A DNA stretch of 42,044 nucleotides from JBECKS01 sp040235395 (GTDB lineage: Bacteria; Pseudomonadota; Gammaproteobacteria; Pseudomonadales; JBECKS01): contig JBECKS010000053.1 of NCBI GenBank assembly GCA_040235395.1, forward strand, positions 1 through 42,044, written 5' to 3'. Numbering within the stretch: the first letter of the stretch is position 1; each line of letters begins with the position of its first letter. The position numbers and the translations under genes are program-made. Under the pieces are notes generated by a model. It made no database searches. It saw nothing but the letters and a program-made list of their open reading frames with translations, and was not told where the DNA came from. This document shows, in pieces, positions 7,164 through 15,754 of the stretch.

Positions 7164-8528
7164 TTACATCTTATAAACCTTGATTTCAGGTTTATTGTTA
7201 ACGATGTCTGCAAACTCTTCAACACCAATATCCAGTTCCTGATTAAACATCTTAATCTCAACACTCAAATTCAGTGTACCTTCTAAAGGGATTTTAGGAA
7301 TGTAGTATCCCACGTTAGGAAGCTGACCTTTGTAGTATTCAGCCTTATCGTCAGATTCGGCATCATCCTCGTATAGCACCTCAACTGGTACTTCCTCTGT
7401 TCCCGAAATGTTTAGATTTGAGAAGAGCATTAAACCGTAATGGGTATCCATCCAAACCCACGGGGTAATTGTAGAATCCAGTGGTGTGCTAATCATTTCC
7501 TTCTCCACTTCAGATATTTGACCATCAACAATAGCTGGCTCATTTGGACCACCTTTTACTCTCACCTCGGCACCTTGTAAGTCGTAACCATCAAGAGACA
7601 ATTTTAATTCGGGCTTACCAACTAGCCTCCTTCTCACGGTAGGGATTTCAACTTGTGCGTCGTAGTTGATTTCCTGTTCGTAATGCAGGATTTGAAGTTT
7701 CATATTTAGTAGAGGAGTTTTTAGGTAAGTCAGGGTCATTTTGTACTGTGTTGTTGAACGCACAGGACCTGATTTTTCAGCAATTGCTTTTGCAATAACG
7801 TTCTTATTGGTCAGTTGTACAGGAACGCTAGCGAATGCGTTGGCTTTCATAAGAATCTTGATGGTATCTATTGGTTTTCTTGGGTGAGCGCCATCAAAGC
7901 TATCGTAGTAAAACTCCTGCCACATGAAGGCATTTTTAGGGTCTACTTTTAACGCGTAATAGTCCGTCTCAACTCGTCCTAACTTTGAGCTGAATCGAAC
8001 ATAGTAGTTTTCTGACTCAAGACGGGCATCTTCCACGATATACACATAACGTTTAACCCCGTCATAACCAGAAACTTCGATTTCGGCTAGCACTTTGCCA
8101 TCAGTTGCCATTCCGTTTTTACGACGTGGTCCAGCATCTTTAAGCATGAAGAGCAAATCATCATTGCCATCAAAAAAACCTTCTGTACCGACAATGGGAT
8201 CTTCATCTTTCAGTTTTTTTTCAAGGTCAGGCATATAGATATAACCAGATTCTGTTCGTTCATCGAACTGGAAAGGAATGGGATTCATCCTTCCACCACT
8301 GACAGCAGCCAATGAGAGGGAAGCGATGCGACTTCCTTTAATAACTTGTACTTCTTCAGGTTTCAGTGTGATTACACGGGAATTATCTGCGGTTTCGCCT
8401 CCTTTAGAAGCTGAAACTGGCAAACTGAAAACTACGAGACCTGCTACCAGTCCAAACAGAACGATGCTTTTACTGAAATAAGACTGTTTATGAAAAAAGC
8501 TATTGAAAACAATTGCTTGTGACTTCAT
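7164..8528 (-). CDS. Exported protein of unknown function, paralog B
   Basis: 454 residues. A hydrophobic segment at about 22-40 ends in SLPVSAS and looks like a signal peptide preceded by an unusually long, polar N-terminal region; an internal start could shorten it. It is the intact paralog of the neighbouring downstream gene and shares the blocks IPFQFDE, YIYMPD, DDLLFMLKDAG, YVYIVED and SGPVRST in order. Composition suggests an all-beta protein of linked domains. Neither gene has a recognisable enzyme motif, lipobox or membrane anchor. The two were probably formed by tandem duplication followed by wide divergence. Each gene has its own terminator, so they may be expressed separately. Function unknown; a surface or periplasmic binding role is only a guess. 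Confidence 0.85.
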   Translation of the reverse strand: MKSQAIVFNSFFHKQSYFSKSIVLFGLVAGLVVFSLPVSASKGGETADNSRVITLKPEEVQVIKGSRIASLSLAAVSGGRMNPIPFQFDERTESGYIYMPDLEKKLKDEDPIVGTEGFFDGNDDLLFMLKDAGPRRKNGMATDGKVLAEIEVSGYDGVKRYVYIVEDARLESENYYVRFSSKLGRVETDYYALKVDPKNAFMWQEFYYDSFDGAHPRKPIDTIKILMKANAFASVPVQLTNKNVIAKAIAEKSGPVRSTTQYKMTLTYLKTPLLNMKLQILHYEQEINYDAQVEIPTVRRRLVGKPELKLSLDGYDLQGAEVRVKGGPNEPAIVDGQISEVEKEMISTPLDSTITPWVWMDTHYGLMLFSNLNISGTEEVPVEVLYEDDAESDDKAEYYKGQLPNVGYYIPKIPLEGTLNLSVEIKMFNQELDIGVEEFADIVNNKPEIKVYKM

Positions 8529-8945
8529 AGATTATCCCTCTTAGCTGTAGAGCTATCTTTATTGTTATTTATTATTTTTCCTGATGTTCACCAGAAACAA
8601 GGACTTAGCACATTGTTTCTTCATCATGTTGTTGCAAGCTGAGTCCATCTTGCTGCAACGGGTATGAATAGCACATTAAGATGACGGACATCGCCGATAT
8701 TGCTACCAGTGCCCGCTCATCCATATGGGTGAGCGACTAATAATGCCAAAGTCGCTGGAATTCTCAAGTCATGCTTTCATAAATTGCATGTTTGTCAGGC
8801 TAAAAGCCGTGAGGGTACAAGTCTGCATTTGAGGACAATAGGCCGTTGCGGACGGTGAAAGCTTTGCAAGCCTGAAAACCCATGGCCACAATATCCATAA
8901 GTTGTTTAAAGAAACCCTTAACCCAGCGTATGGAGAGCCCATCTT
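8529..8945. other. 417-base divergent intergenic region rich in inverted repeats
   Basis: No coding region is evident. The segment from 8631 to 8856 contains many short inverted repeats: GTTGCA/TGCAAC (8631-8659); CGCTCATCC/GGGTGAGCG (8714-8735, one G-T pair); AGCGACT/AGTCGCT (8732-8756); CATGC/GCATG (8770-8790); GGCT/AGCC (8798-8808); and CCGT/ACGG (8843-8855). The second and third share bases 8732-8735, so they cannot both form. It could be a structured leader of the downstream plus-strand gene or a small RNA. It matches no riboswitch class I can recall. Confidence 0.4.
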
Positions 8946-9800
8946 ATGAACCAGGCAAGCGTGGTAGTTCAGACTCTTTCAAGAAAACCTGATGACATCG
9001 AGTTGTTGGCTAGAAGCCTTGAACAACCCGATTACCAGCAAATCAATACCGACTGGTTTGCTGCAAATCCAATACTTACCACCTATATGAACGTATTTTC
9101 CATTTATATTCCTAGGGGAGAGAAGTTCTTCATCAAATCCGTCAGGTATTTTGAAGAGCAAATCAATGACCCTGTGCTTCGTGATGAGGTGAAAACCTTT
9201 ATTAAACAGGAAGCTAATCATTACAAAGCGCATGATGTATTCAATCATGGTCTTGAAAGTCGTGATGTGCGTTCCTTAAGGGAAGAAAAGGCTGCTGAAA
9301 AACTATTCAGCTTTATGGAGAAATACCTTCCTAAAAAGGTCCAGTTGGGCATTACAGTATTTGATGAACATATTACTGCCAGTGGAGCAAAACTTTTGCT
9401 TGAGCACGAGAAACTTGCCCAGACATTCGACCCGGAAATGAGAAAGCTCTGGGAATGGCATGCGGTAGAGGAGATTGAACATAAGTCAGTAGCCTATGAT
9501 GTTTATCAGGCCATGGGTGCAGGTTATTTTCATCGTATGTTTTCGGCCTTTCTCGCAGTTGCTATTCAGGGTGCTTACCTTGTGGGTTCTGAAAACCGCT
9601 TAATGAAGGAAAGGGGGGTAAAACGATTCAGTAAGGAAGGAAAGCAGGCAGGCAGAATCCTGTCATCCAGGTTGAAACTGAAAAAAGTCAGTAAGGAATT
9701 TCTGCTTTATTTTAAACCTGGCTTTCATCCTTGGGATATTGATGACAGACCATTTGTTAAAGCATGGTATGCACGGAATCCCGAGTATCAGAAAGTATAA
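8946..9800 (+). CDS. Metal-dependent hydrolase of the ferritin-like PF10118/COG3687 type
   Basis: 284-residue soluble protein. It has the carboxylate and histidine pattern of a ferritin-like four-helix metal site: KQEANHYKAH in the first half and WHAVEEIEHKSVAYDVY in the second, giving repeated E-x-x-H motifs. The N-terminal NPILTTYMNVFSIYIPRGEKFF region is also typical of the family. The annotated name (predicted metal-dependent hydrolase) is historical; the reaction is unknown, and members often sit near lipid or steroid metabolism genes, as here. GGAGAG at 8931-8936 lies nine bases ahead of the ATG and supports the start. An SRPBCC-fold gene follows 164 bases later on the same strand. Confidence 0.88.
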   Translation: MNQASVVVQTLSRKPDDIELLARSLEQPDYQQINTDWFAANPILTTYMNVFSIYIPRGEKFFIKSVRYFEEQINDPVLRDEVKTFIKQEANHYKAHDVFNHGLESRDVRSLREEKAAEKLFSFMEKYLPKKVQLGITVFDEHITASGAKLLLEHEKLAQTFDPEMRKLWEWHAVEEIEHKSVAYDVYQAMGAGYFHRMFSAFLAVAIQGAYLVGSENRLMKERGVKRFSKEGKQAGRILSSRLKLKKVSKEFLLYFKPGFHPWDIDDRPFVKAWYARNPEYQKV

Positions 9801-9964
9801 GTCCTCGGTTTTTCATGTTAGGTGAATCGTGCTTTTCTGCCTGTTCGTCTAGGGTTTTTGCCTTGCATCCCTTTTAGACTTGCTAAAAAACAGACTTCGT
9901 TTTATTTTCAGGCTCCTCTGAATCTATTGAGTACGAATTAGATTCGCTATCAGGTAGCTTTGAA

Positions 9965-10444
9965 ATGGCAGGTTTTTTTGAAGTAAAAATAACGGTAGAT
10001 GCGCCCCCGGAATATCTCTGGAGGGTGCTGATCGACTTTGAAAAATATCCAGAGTGGAACCCTTTTATTACCCGGATTGAGGGTGAGGCGCGTATAGGTT
10101 CTCACATTGTCCTTCATATAAAACTTGATCCCAATGCTGAATCCCTTCGTTTATCAAAGCAAATGATTATATCACTTAAGGAAAACCAGCATCTCAGTTA
10201 TGACCAGCATTTTTTAAGCTCAAGTTTGTTTAACGTGGTACGTTGGCAAACAATCAGACCTGTCGATGATGGGAGGAAAAGTCTCTATCACTCTCATCAG
10301 AAGATTTCAGGGATAGGATCATGGCCAATTACACGCATGTATGGTGATCGAATTGCTGAAGGTTTTCAGGCATCAAGCATTGCATTCAAGAAGCGTGTAG
10401 AAGAACTTTATAAAGAGGAACTTTCTAAAAAGGAAAACACTTAG
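9965..10444 (+). CDS. SRPBCC (START/polyketide-cyclase-like) family protein
   Basis: 159-residue soluble protein with the start of an SRPBCC helix-grip fold: FEVKITVDAPPEYLWRVL, then DFEKYPEWNPF, then IEGEARIG. The long C-terminal helix (RIAEGFQASSIAFKKRVEEL) closes the hydrophobic pocket in this fold. Members bind hydrophobic ligands; some are cyclases or hydrolases, but no catalytic residues can be assigned here. It lies on the same strand as the metal-dependent hydrolase, with 164 bases between them, so co-transcription is possible but not shown. It ends two bases before the end of the convergent GAF gene. Confidence 0.85.
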   Translation: MAGFFEVKITVDAPPEYLWRVLIDFEKYPEWNPFITRIEGEARIGSHIVLHIKLDPNAESLRLSKQMIISLKENQHLSYDQHFLSSSLFNVVRWQTIRPVDDGRKSLYHSHQKISGIGSWPITRMYGDRIAEGFQASSIAFKKRVEELYKEELSKKENT

Positions 10445-10445
10445 C

Positions 10446-11741
10446 TTAGCGCTTGGCAGCAACCGCTTTGAGTGCGGTTGCAATACTTCTTCCAGTCGCT
10501 CTTAAAAAGGATATATCCAGTTCGGAAAAAGGCTGGATGCTGGCAAGTTCGAGAACCCCGATAAGATCCTCATCGAAGAGCACAGGCATGATAAATAGTT
10601 TTGGCTGTTTAACGCTTCCTAATCCAGACTGAATAATCTGGAAACTTTCTGGTGTTTCGTACATTTGTAATTCATTTTTATCTAGAGCTGCCTGACCAAG
10701 CAACCCTTCACCTAATTGAATCACATTTCTCGGGGAGCTATTTTGTGACAGACCATGTTGAGCGATAAGTGAAAGTTGATTGTTTTCAAAGAAATACAAT
10801 GAAGCAACCTGAGAGCTGACTTCTGGAACAAGGAAGCTCAGGATTTTTCTTGCAAGTACATCAAGCTCTTTCTCACCACTCATGACCGCATAGAAGCGAC
10901 TTAATCGTGCTTTCAACTCATTTTCCTGTTCGATTTGCTCGTGTAGTAGTTCAAGTTCCTGTTTTTCAATACTGATTTCCATGAGGTTGAGGAAACGACC
11001 TATTTCACGATGCTCTCTTAAATAGGCATACATAAAGCCAAATAGATTGATGGATAACACCAGAGTAATCAGGTTTTCCCAGTCTGGTTTGATTGAAACA
11101 GTGAATATACTGGTCAGAAAGAGAAGGCAGGCAAGTAGATTGCTAATCAATAAATATTTGATTTGTATATGTAACAAAACAAATACAAAGAAATAGGTAT
11201 AAATCAAAACTAATTCAAGGCTGTGCGATAAATTTTCATCAGAATTTGTTGAAAAGCCCAGGGCCATAAGGGCAAGAATAGCAGAACAGAATAAGCCAAC
11301 ATAAAGCTGTGGCCGTTTCTCAAAAAATTCCTGTTTTTGCGCAATCCACAAGGTTGTTACAACAAGGCCAGATAACATGTAAATACGCATAACACCTGAA
11401 AGGCCAGATAAATCAAAAGGCTTATTAATAATATCTTTCAAGCTTGAGACCAAGGCGATTAAAAAATTATTGACACCAATATCGAAAAAAATGGCTTGAA
11501 GAATTAACAACACCGGAACAATAAGGAAAAGAAATGAACCTTTAAAGGTTTGTTGAGTCAGGCTTGAGAAATGTTCATCAAAAGGATGCCGAAGCTTTTG
11601 TGGTAGCTGTAGGTTTTTATGACCATCAAGTTTGACACTCATTAATAAGGTTTTGTTTTCCTTGAGGCGCGCTTCCTTGGCATGCAATTGATTCTTTGCG
11701 TGCTTTTTAGTTGTCGATGTAAGTGATTCCACGGAGGTCAT
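10446..11741 (-). CDS. Membrane protein with C-terminal GAF domain
   Basis: 431 residues. After a charged N-terminal region there are about six membrane helices (about 52-245), then a coiled coil (about 250-280) rich in Glu and Leu, then a GAF domain (about 283-428) with the typical LGEGLLGQAAL and LFIMPVLFDEDLIGVLELAS blocks. No kinase, GGDEF, EAL or DNA-binding output domain follows, so it must act through a partner or be a receiver of a small ligand only. An internal ATG (residue 34, MSVKL) has a better purine-rich leader than the first ATG and may be the true start. It lies 37 bases downstream of the thioesterase gene on the same strand and may be co-transcribed with it. Confidence 0.82.
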   Translation of the reverse strand: MTSVESLTSTTKKHAKNQLHAKEARLKENKTLLMSVKLDGHKNLQLPQKLRHPFDEHFSSLTQQTFKGSFLFLIVPVLLILQAIFFDIGVNNFLIALVSSLKDIINKPFDLSGLSGVMRIYMLSGLVVTTLWIAQKQEFFEKRPQLYVGLFCSAILALMALGFSTNSDENLSHSLELVLIYTYFFVFVLLHIQIKYLLISNLLACLLFLTSIFTVSIKPDWENLITLVLSINLFGFMYAYLREHREIGRFLNLMEISIEKQELELLHEQIEQENELKARLSRFYAVMSGEKELDVLARKILSFLVPEVSSQVASLYFFENNQLSLIAQHGLSQNSSPRNVIQLGEGLLGQAALDKNELQMYETPESFQIIQSGLGSVKQPKLFIMPVLFDEDLIGVLELASIQPFSELDISFLRATGRSIATALKAVAAKR

Positions 11742-11778
11742 CTGTTTGTGTCGTTCTTATTATTGTTTTTTTGCCGGT

Positions 11779-12576
11779 TCAGGATTTCAGTCGCAGTTTG
11801 GCAAGCTGTCTTGATAATACCAAGATATTGCCTTTGTCGTCCCATATCTCAACATCTTCTTCCAGTAGACCCTGGGTCATATAACGGGTGCGAGCTCTTA
11901 GCTGTAAACGCGAACATTCAGGAATTGCTCTTACATTGACGGTCATTTCAATGGTAGGAACCCAGCCATTGGCACCGTAACGAGTAAAAATCACGGGTGG
12001 CAACATGTCGGGCACCATCAGGAGTGAATAGACATCAAATTTGCTCTGGTCCTTGAATTCTAGCCAGGCATTCATTTCAGCTTTTTCCCGGAAATCGCCT
12101 TTGTTCCAGCCGCAACAGGCGGGGTCAAAGCGCATGTTGAATTGTTCATACATGCGAAGATGAGGAGCAATCTCAGCCACAGGAAGACAGGCAGAAAAGT
12201 CTGCGATATCAGGTGTCTTCTGTCCGATATAGTTTTCACCTTTTGTTCTGCTTAAATCGGAAAAAGCCGCCGTGAAGCGAATTCTTTCTTCTCCTTCCTG
12301 CATGAGTCTGGCAGATATTGTTGAAACACTTTTGCCTGCCCTAAGCGGTTCAAATTCAAGCCTTGCCTGAGCGTTGTCTGTCTTATCAAGATAATAGGCA
12401 GTAACGGAAATAGGATCCTTATGCTCAAGTTGTGTAGCCATGGCTTTGGCACAATGTGCCATCAGATAGCCGCCATTAGGAATGCTGCCGACATTCCAGA
12501 GGTCGCTGATCTGTAAATCAGCGTAATGATCCTGTGTGTTTTCGATTTCAGTTGATAATGAAAAATTGTTTGTCAT
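11779..12576 (-). CDS. Acyl-CoA thioesterase family protein (double hotdog)
   Basis: 265-residue soluble protein of the TesB-like thioesterase family, which hydrolyses acyl-CoA to a free acid and CoA. The N-terminal hotdog half shows DLWNVGSIPNGGYLMAHCAKAM and RAGKSVSTISARLMQEG; the C-terminal half shows WVPTIEMTVNVRAIP and LQLRARTRYMTQGLLEEDVEIWD. Length fits the family. It sits between the GAF protein gene (downstream, same strand) and a thiolase gene (divergent, 255 bases away), in line with a role in acyl-CoA turnover. The specific acyl chain cannot be deduced. Confidence 0.85.
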   Translation of the reverse strand: MTNNFSLSTEIENTQDHYADLQISDLWNVGSIPNGGYLMAHCAKAMATQLEHKDPISVTAYYLDKTDNAQARLEFEPLRAGKSVSTISARLMQEGEERIRFTAAFSDLSRTKGENYIGQKTPDIADFSACLPVAEIAPHLRMYEQFNMRFDPACCGWNKGDFREKAEMNAWLEFKDQSKFDVYSLLMVPDMLPPVIFTRYGANGWVPTIEMTVNVRAIPECSRLQLRARTRYMTQGLLEEDVEIWDDKGNILVLSRQLAKLRLKS

Positions 12577-12728
12577 TGACAGGGGAAGCCTTATGTTTTG
12601 TTTCTTTTCCTTGGGAGTTTATCGTTTGCATGGGTCTTATAACATCCCCAGTAAGGATTTTGCATAACTCGTCAAACATTCAATGCTGTCTGCTGATGTA
12701 TTGAGTTTTATCACCTATTCCCATAGAG

Positions 12729-12752
12729 TGAGCTTTCAATTCTGAAAGCTCA
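12729..12752. promoter_or_regulatory. Perfect 10-bp inverted repeat, candidate operator
   Basis: TGAGCTTTCA (12729-12738) and TGAAAGCTCA (12743-12752) are exact reverse complements separated by four bases. There is no T tract, so a terminator is unlikely. The site is 80 bases before the thiolase start, in the region shared with the divergent thioesterase gene, as expected for a dimeric repressor such as a TetR-type lipid regulator. The regulator is not in the window. Confidence 0.5.
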
Positions 12753-12776
12753 TGATTGAATCTACAGGGCTTTCCT

Positions 12777-12798
12777 ATTCATTGCTAATTCATTGCTA
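12777..12798. repeat. Two tandem copies of an 11-bp repeat
   Basis: ATTCATTGCTA is present twice without a gap (12777-12787 and 12788-12798), in the leader of the thiolase gene, followed by a partial CATTCATTC. This may be a slippage product or a paired binding site. Confidence 0.45.
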
Positions 12799-12831
12799 AA
12801 CCATTCATTCAAATAGAGAGGAGATGACATC

Positions 12832-14007
12832 ATGGGAGACGCATATATCGTTGCAGGTGTTCGAACTGCAGGTGGCCGTAAAGGTGGTCGTTTAAGGGAT
12901 TGGGAACCAGCCGATTTGGGTGCAGCTGTTCTTGATGAAATCATCCGTAAGACGGGAGTTCCCGGAGATAAGGTTGATGACGTTATTTTTGGCTGTGTGA
13001 GTCAGTCGGGTGCGCAGACTGGCAACATTGCTCGAACATCAGTACTGAGTTCATCACTGCCTATCACCGTTCCGGGTACTACTGTTGATAGACAATGTGG
13101 TTCATCTCAACAGGCGCTGCATTTTGCTGCTCAGGCTGTTATGTCTGGCACACAGGATGTAGTCATTGCTGGCGGTGTGGAAAGCATGACCAAAGTACCT
13201 ATGGGTTCTACGGTGTTTGATGCCTTGAAAGCAGGTCATGGTCATCCTTACATGGGTAAGGGTATTCAGGCTGCATACCCTGGGGTTCAGTTCAGTCAGT
13301 TCATGGGCGCTGAAATGGTGGCCAAGAAATTTGATATCAGCCGTCAGGAGATGGAAGAGTTTGCTGTATTGAGTCATCAACGCGCTGCAGCAGCGACTAA
13401 TGAGGGTAAATTCAAGGACGAGATTCTTGTGCTCAAGGGTGTTGATAAAGAAGGTAATGAAGTGACCCATGATGCTGATGAAGGTATTCGTCCAGAAACC
13501 AATCTCGAAGCACTGGCTGGCTTGAATCTCTTGGCGCCTGATGGGCGTATTACTGCTGGTACTTCTAGCCAGATTTGTGATGGTGCTTCTGCCATGATGC
13601 TGGTTAGTGAAAAGGCGCTTAAAGAACTTAACCTGAAACCATTAGCCAAGATAAAAGCCTTGGCATTAGCGGGTACTGATCCGGTAATGATGCTTGCAGG
13701 TCCTATCCCTGCCACCGAGTCTGTTCTTAAGAAAGCAGGCCTTAAGATTGAAGATATCGACCTTTATGAAGTTAATGAAGCTTTTGCTTCTGTTCCTCTC
13801 GCCTGGAGAAAGGAAGTGGGTGCAGAGATGGATAAGCTGAATGTGAATGGCGGTGCTCAGGCACTTGGTCATCCATTAGGCGCGACAGGTACCAAACTTA
13901 TGACAACCCTTGTGCATGAATTGAAACGTCGGGGTGGGAAATATGGTTTGCTGGCCATCTGTGAAGGTGGTGGTACGGCTAATGCTACTGTTATCGAGAT
14001 GTGCTAA
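12832..14007 (+). CDS. Acetyl-CoA acetyltransferase / 3-ketoacyl-CoA thiolase
   Basis: 391-residue thiolase, which cleaves 3-ketoacyl-CoA with CoA or condenses two acetyl-CoA. All catalytic parts are present: nucleophile Cys89 in DRQCGSS, NEAFA, His347 in GGAQALGHPLGATG, and Cys377 in CEGGGTANA. Length fits the standard 390-395. AGAGAGGAG at 12815-12823 gives a strong ribosome binding site for the ATG. The gene is monocistronic by appearance, with an inverted-repeat candidate operator upstream and a strong terminator downstream. No hydratase/dehydrogenase partner is adjacent, so it may be a stand-alone degradative or steroid-type thiolase rather than FadA of a fadBA pair. Confidence 0.93.
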   Translation: MGDAYIVAGVRTAGGRKGGRLRDWEPADLGAAVLDEIIRKTGVPGDKVDDVIFGCVSQSGAQTGNIARTSVLSSSLPITVPGTTVDRQCGSSQQALHFAAQAVMSGTQDVVIAGGVESMTKVPMGSTVFDALKAGHGHPYMGKGIQAAYPGVQFSQFMGAEMVAKKFDISRQEMEEFAVLSHQRAAAATNEGKFKDEILVLKGVDKEGNEVTHDADEGIRPETNLEALAGLNLLAPDGRITAGTSSQICDGASAMMLVSEKALKELNLKPLAKIKALALAGTDPVMMLAGPIPATESVLKKAGLKIEDIDLYEVNEAFASVPLAWRKEVGAEMDKLNVNGGAQALGHPLGATGTKLMTTLVHELKRRGGKYGLLAICEGGGTANATVIEMC

Positions 14008-14054
14008 GGCTAAATACGCTTTGGTTTGAAGCCGCTAAGTAGGCTGCTAGTATT

Positions 14055-14085
14055 AAAGGCTCCGTTTTTACGGAGCCTTTTTTTT
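14055..14085 (+). terminator. Rho-independent terminator of the thiolase gene
   Basis: AAAGGCTCCG (14055-14064) pairs perfectly with CGGAGCCTTT (14071-14080) around a 6-base loop and runs into an eight-T tract, 47 bases after the thiolase stop. Confidence 0.92.
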
Positions 14086-14122
14086 GTCTTTTATTAAAAC
14101 TATCTATTGGGGTTAAGGGCTT

Positions 14123-15751
14123 ATGGGTGTCTGGATTGTTCGACTTGCTTATCTGGTTGTGGCTCTTGTTCTGGTTGGGGTGGGTTTGTATTTCTATCCC
14201 ATGGCAAAGACCACGAGTGTCGATACCCATTATGGAACCTTATTAGGAAAGCAGCGCTCAGGCATTAACATCTTTCTTGGTGTGCCTTTTGCAAAAGCCC
14301 CTTTGGGGGAGTTGCGTTGGGAAGCCCCCGCAGCATTGGAAGCATGGGAAGGAAAGCGGAAAGCTTTCAGGAAATCCAAAGCCTGTATTCAGGGTGCTGA
14401 GCCTAATCCAGCCATTCTGATGGGTGAGAGTGAGGACTGTCTTTATCTCAATGTCTGGGTACCTGAGGGTGATGGTCCTTTTCCTGTGATGTTATGGTTT
14501 CATGGTGGCGGCTTTATGCTCGGTTCTGCAAGTGAGCCTGGTTATGACGGTGCTCGTCTGGCACGAACTGAGAATGTTGCTATTGTGTCCTCGAACTATC
14601 GTCTGGGTTATCAGGGTTTTCTCAGGCTACCCTCATCAGAAGGTAAGCAGATTGAAGGTAATCAGGCTTTTCTCGATCAGCTTGCCGCACTTAAATGGAT
14701 TAAGGAAAACGGCAAGGCTTTTAACCTCGATACAGAAAACATCACCCTGTTTGGTGAATCAGCGGGTTCCATGAGTGTGTGTATGTTGTTGGCGAGTCCT
14801 CTAACCAATGGTTTATTTCAAAAAGCCATCATGCAAAGTGGCACCTGTGCCCTGAATCTCTTGCATTCAAAAACAGAGGCAGAGGCTTATGGAGAAAGTT
14901 TTCTTGAGAAGGTGGCTTGTGACAACAATGCTTCGCCGCTTTCCTGTGCGCGCTCAAGAACGGTGAATGAAATTTACAAAGGCCTGAACGTGCAGAAAAA
15001 CGAAATGTTTACCAAAGCATTTTCTGATTGGAGTTTTGCGCCTGCATCAGTAACGGATACAGCATTTCTGCCAGTGGCTCCAATGGATTTAATTCAAAGC
15101 TCATCAAAAGAGAATGTGGCGTTGATGATTGGTGTGACAGCTAACGAAGGTAGTTTGTTTGATGGCATGAATCCTCATGCGAAGCAAGGCGACGATTGGG
15201 CGGTCTTTCTTGAGGAACGCTATCCTGAGTCAGGTGAAGCACTTGCGGAGCTTTATCCTTGGGATGGTCTTGTTAAATCTGGACAGGTCAGTTCGCAGAT
15301 ACTGAGTGATGCAGTCATGAATTGCCCAGCGAAGCAATTGGCTGATATGTGGTCTGCCACGCATCCAACCTATTTTTATTATTTTAACGAAGAGGTGAGC
15401 GCACCGCTTTTTGATTTGATGTCTTTTCAGTGGTCAGAAAATGCCGGTGATCTTGGTGTTGCACATTCAACAGAGATTCCCTATATCTTTCGAGTAAATG
15501 GTGTTCTTGGTTTTGTCTGGAAAGATCATCAGAAAAAACTCAGGGATAAAATGGGTAAGGCCTGGGCAAATTTTGCAAAAACAGGAAACCCGAATGGCAA
15601 TGAGGAAATCTGGTGGCCTGCCTATGACGCGCAAAATAGACAGTATGTGGAATTCAATGGTGTGGATTACCCAGAAGCAAGCGCTATTAAAAGTAATTTA
15701 AGAGCTGATTTCTGTGATTTCTGGTATGAGCATCCAATAAAATTACATTAA
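14123..15751 (+). CDS. Type B carboxylesterase/lipase
   Basis: 542-residue alpha/beta-hydrolase that hydrolyses carboxylic esters. The catalytic triad is visible: Ser213 in GESAG, Glu342 in NEGSLF and His448 in VAHSTEIPY. The oxyanion-hole loop HGGGF is at 127-131, and EDCLYLNVWVP (104-114) is the family signature. Residues 5-25 are a single hydrophobic helix that may be an uncleaved signal anchor, placing the enzyme in the periplasm or on the membrane surface. The N-terminal DTHYGTLLGKQ is the usual family opening. The gene ends three bases before the convergent rsmE. Natural substrates are unknown. Confidence 0.92.
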   Translation: MGVWIVRLAYLVVALVLVGVGLYFYPMAKTTSVDTHYGTLLGKQRSGINIFLGVPFAKAPLGELRWEAPAALEAWEGKRKAFRKSKACIQGAEPNPAILMGESEDCLYLNVWVPEGDGPFPVMLWFHGGGFMLGSASEPGYDGARLARTENVAIVSSNYRLGYQGFLRLPSSEGKQIEGNQAFLDQLAALKWIKENGKAFNLDTENITLFGESAGSMSVCMLLASPLTNGLFQKAIMQSGTCALNLLHSKTEAEAYGESFLEKVACDNNASPLSCARSRTVNEIYKGLNVQKNEMFTKAFSDWSFAPASVTDTAFLPVAPMDLIQSSSKENVALMIGVTANEGSLFDGMNPHAKQGDDWAVFLEERYPESGEALAELYPWDGLVKSGQVSSQILSDAVMNCPAKQLADMWSATHPTYFYYFNEEVSAPLFDLMSFQWSENAGDLGVAHSTEIPYIFRVNGVLGFVWKDHQKKLRDKMGKAWANFAKTGNPNGNEEIWWPAYDAQNRQYVEFNGVDYPEASAIKSNLRADFCDFWYEHPIKLH

Positions 15752-15754
15752 GTT

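Noticed and set aside
8529..8945. A known riboswitch ahead of the metal-dependent hydrolase gene
   Set aside because: I checked from memory for TPP, cobalamin, SAM, glycine and c-di-GMP type conserved cores and found none.
13102..13715. Two long minus-strand frames opposite the thiolase gene
   Set aside because: The plus-strand thiolase has every catalytic residue; the opposite frames have no ribosome binding site and no recognisable protein content.
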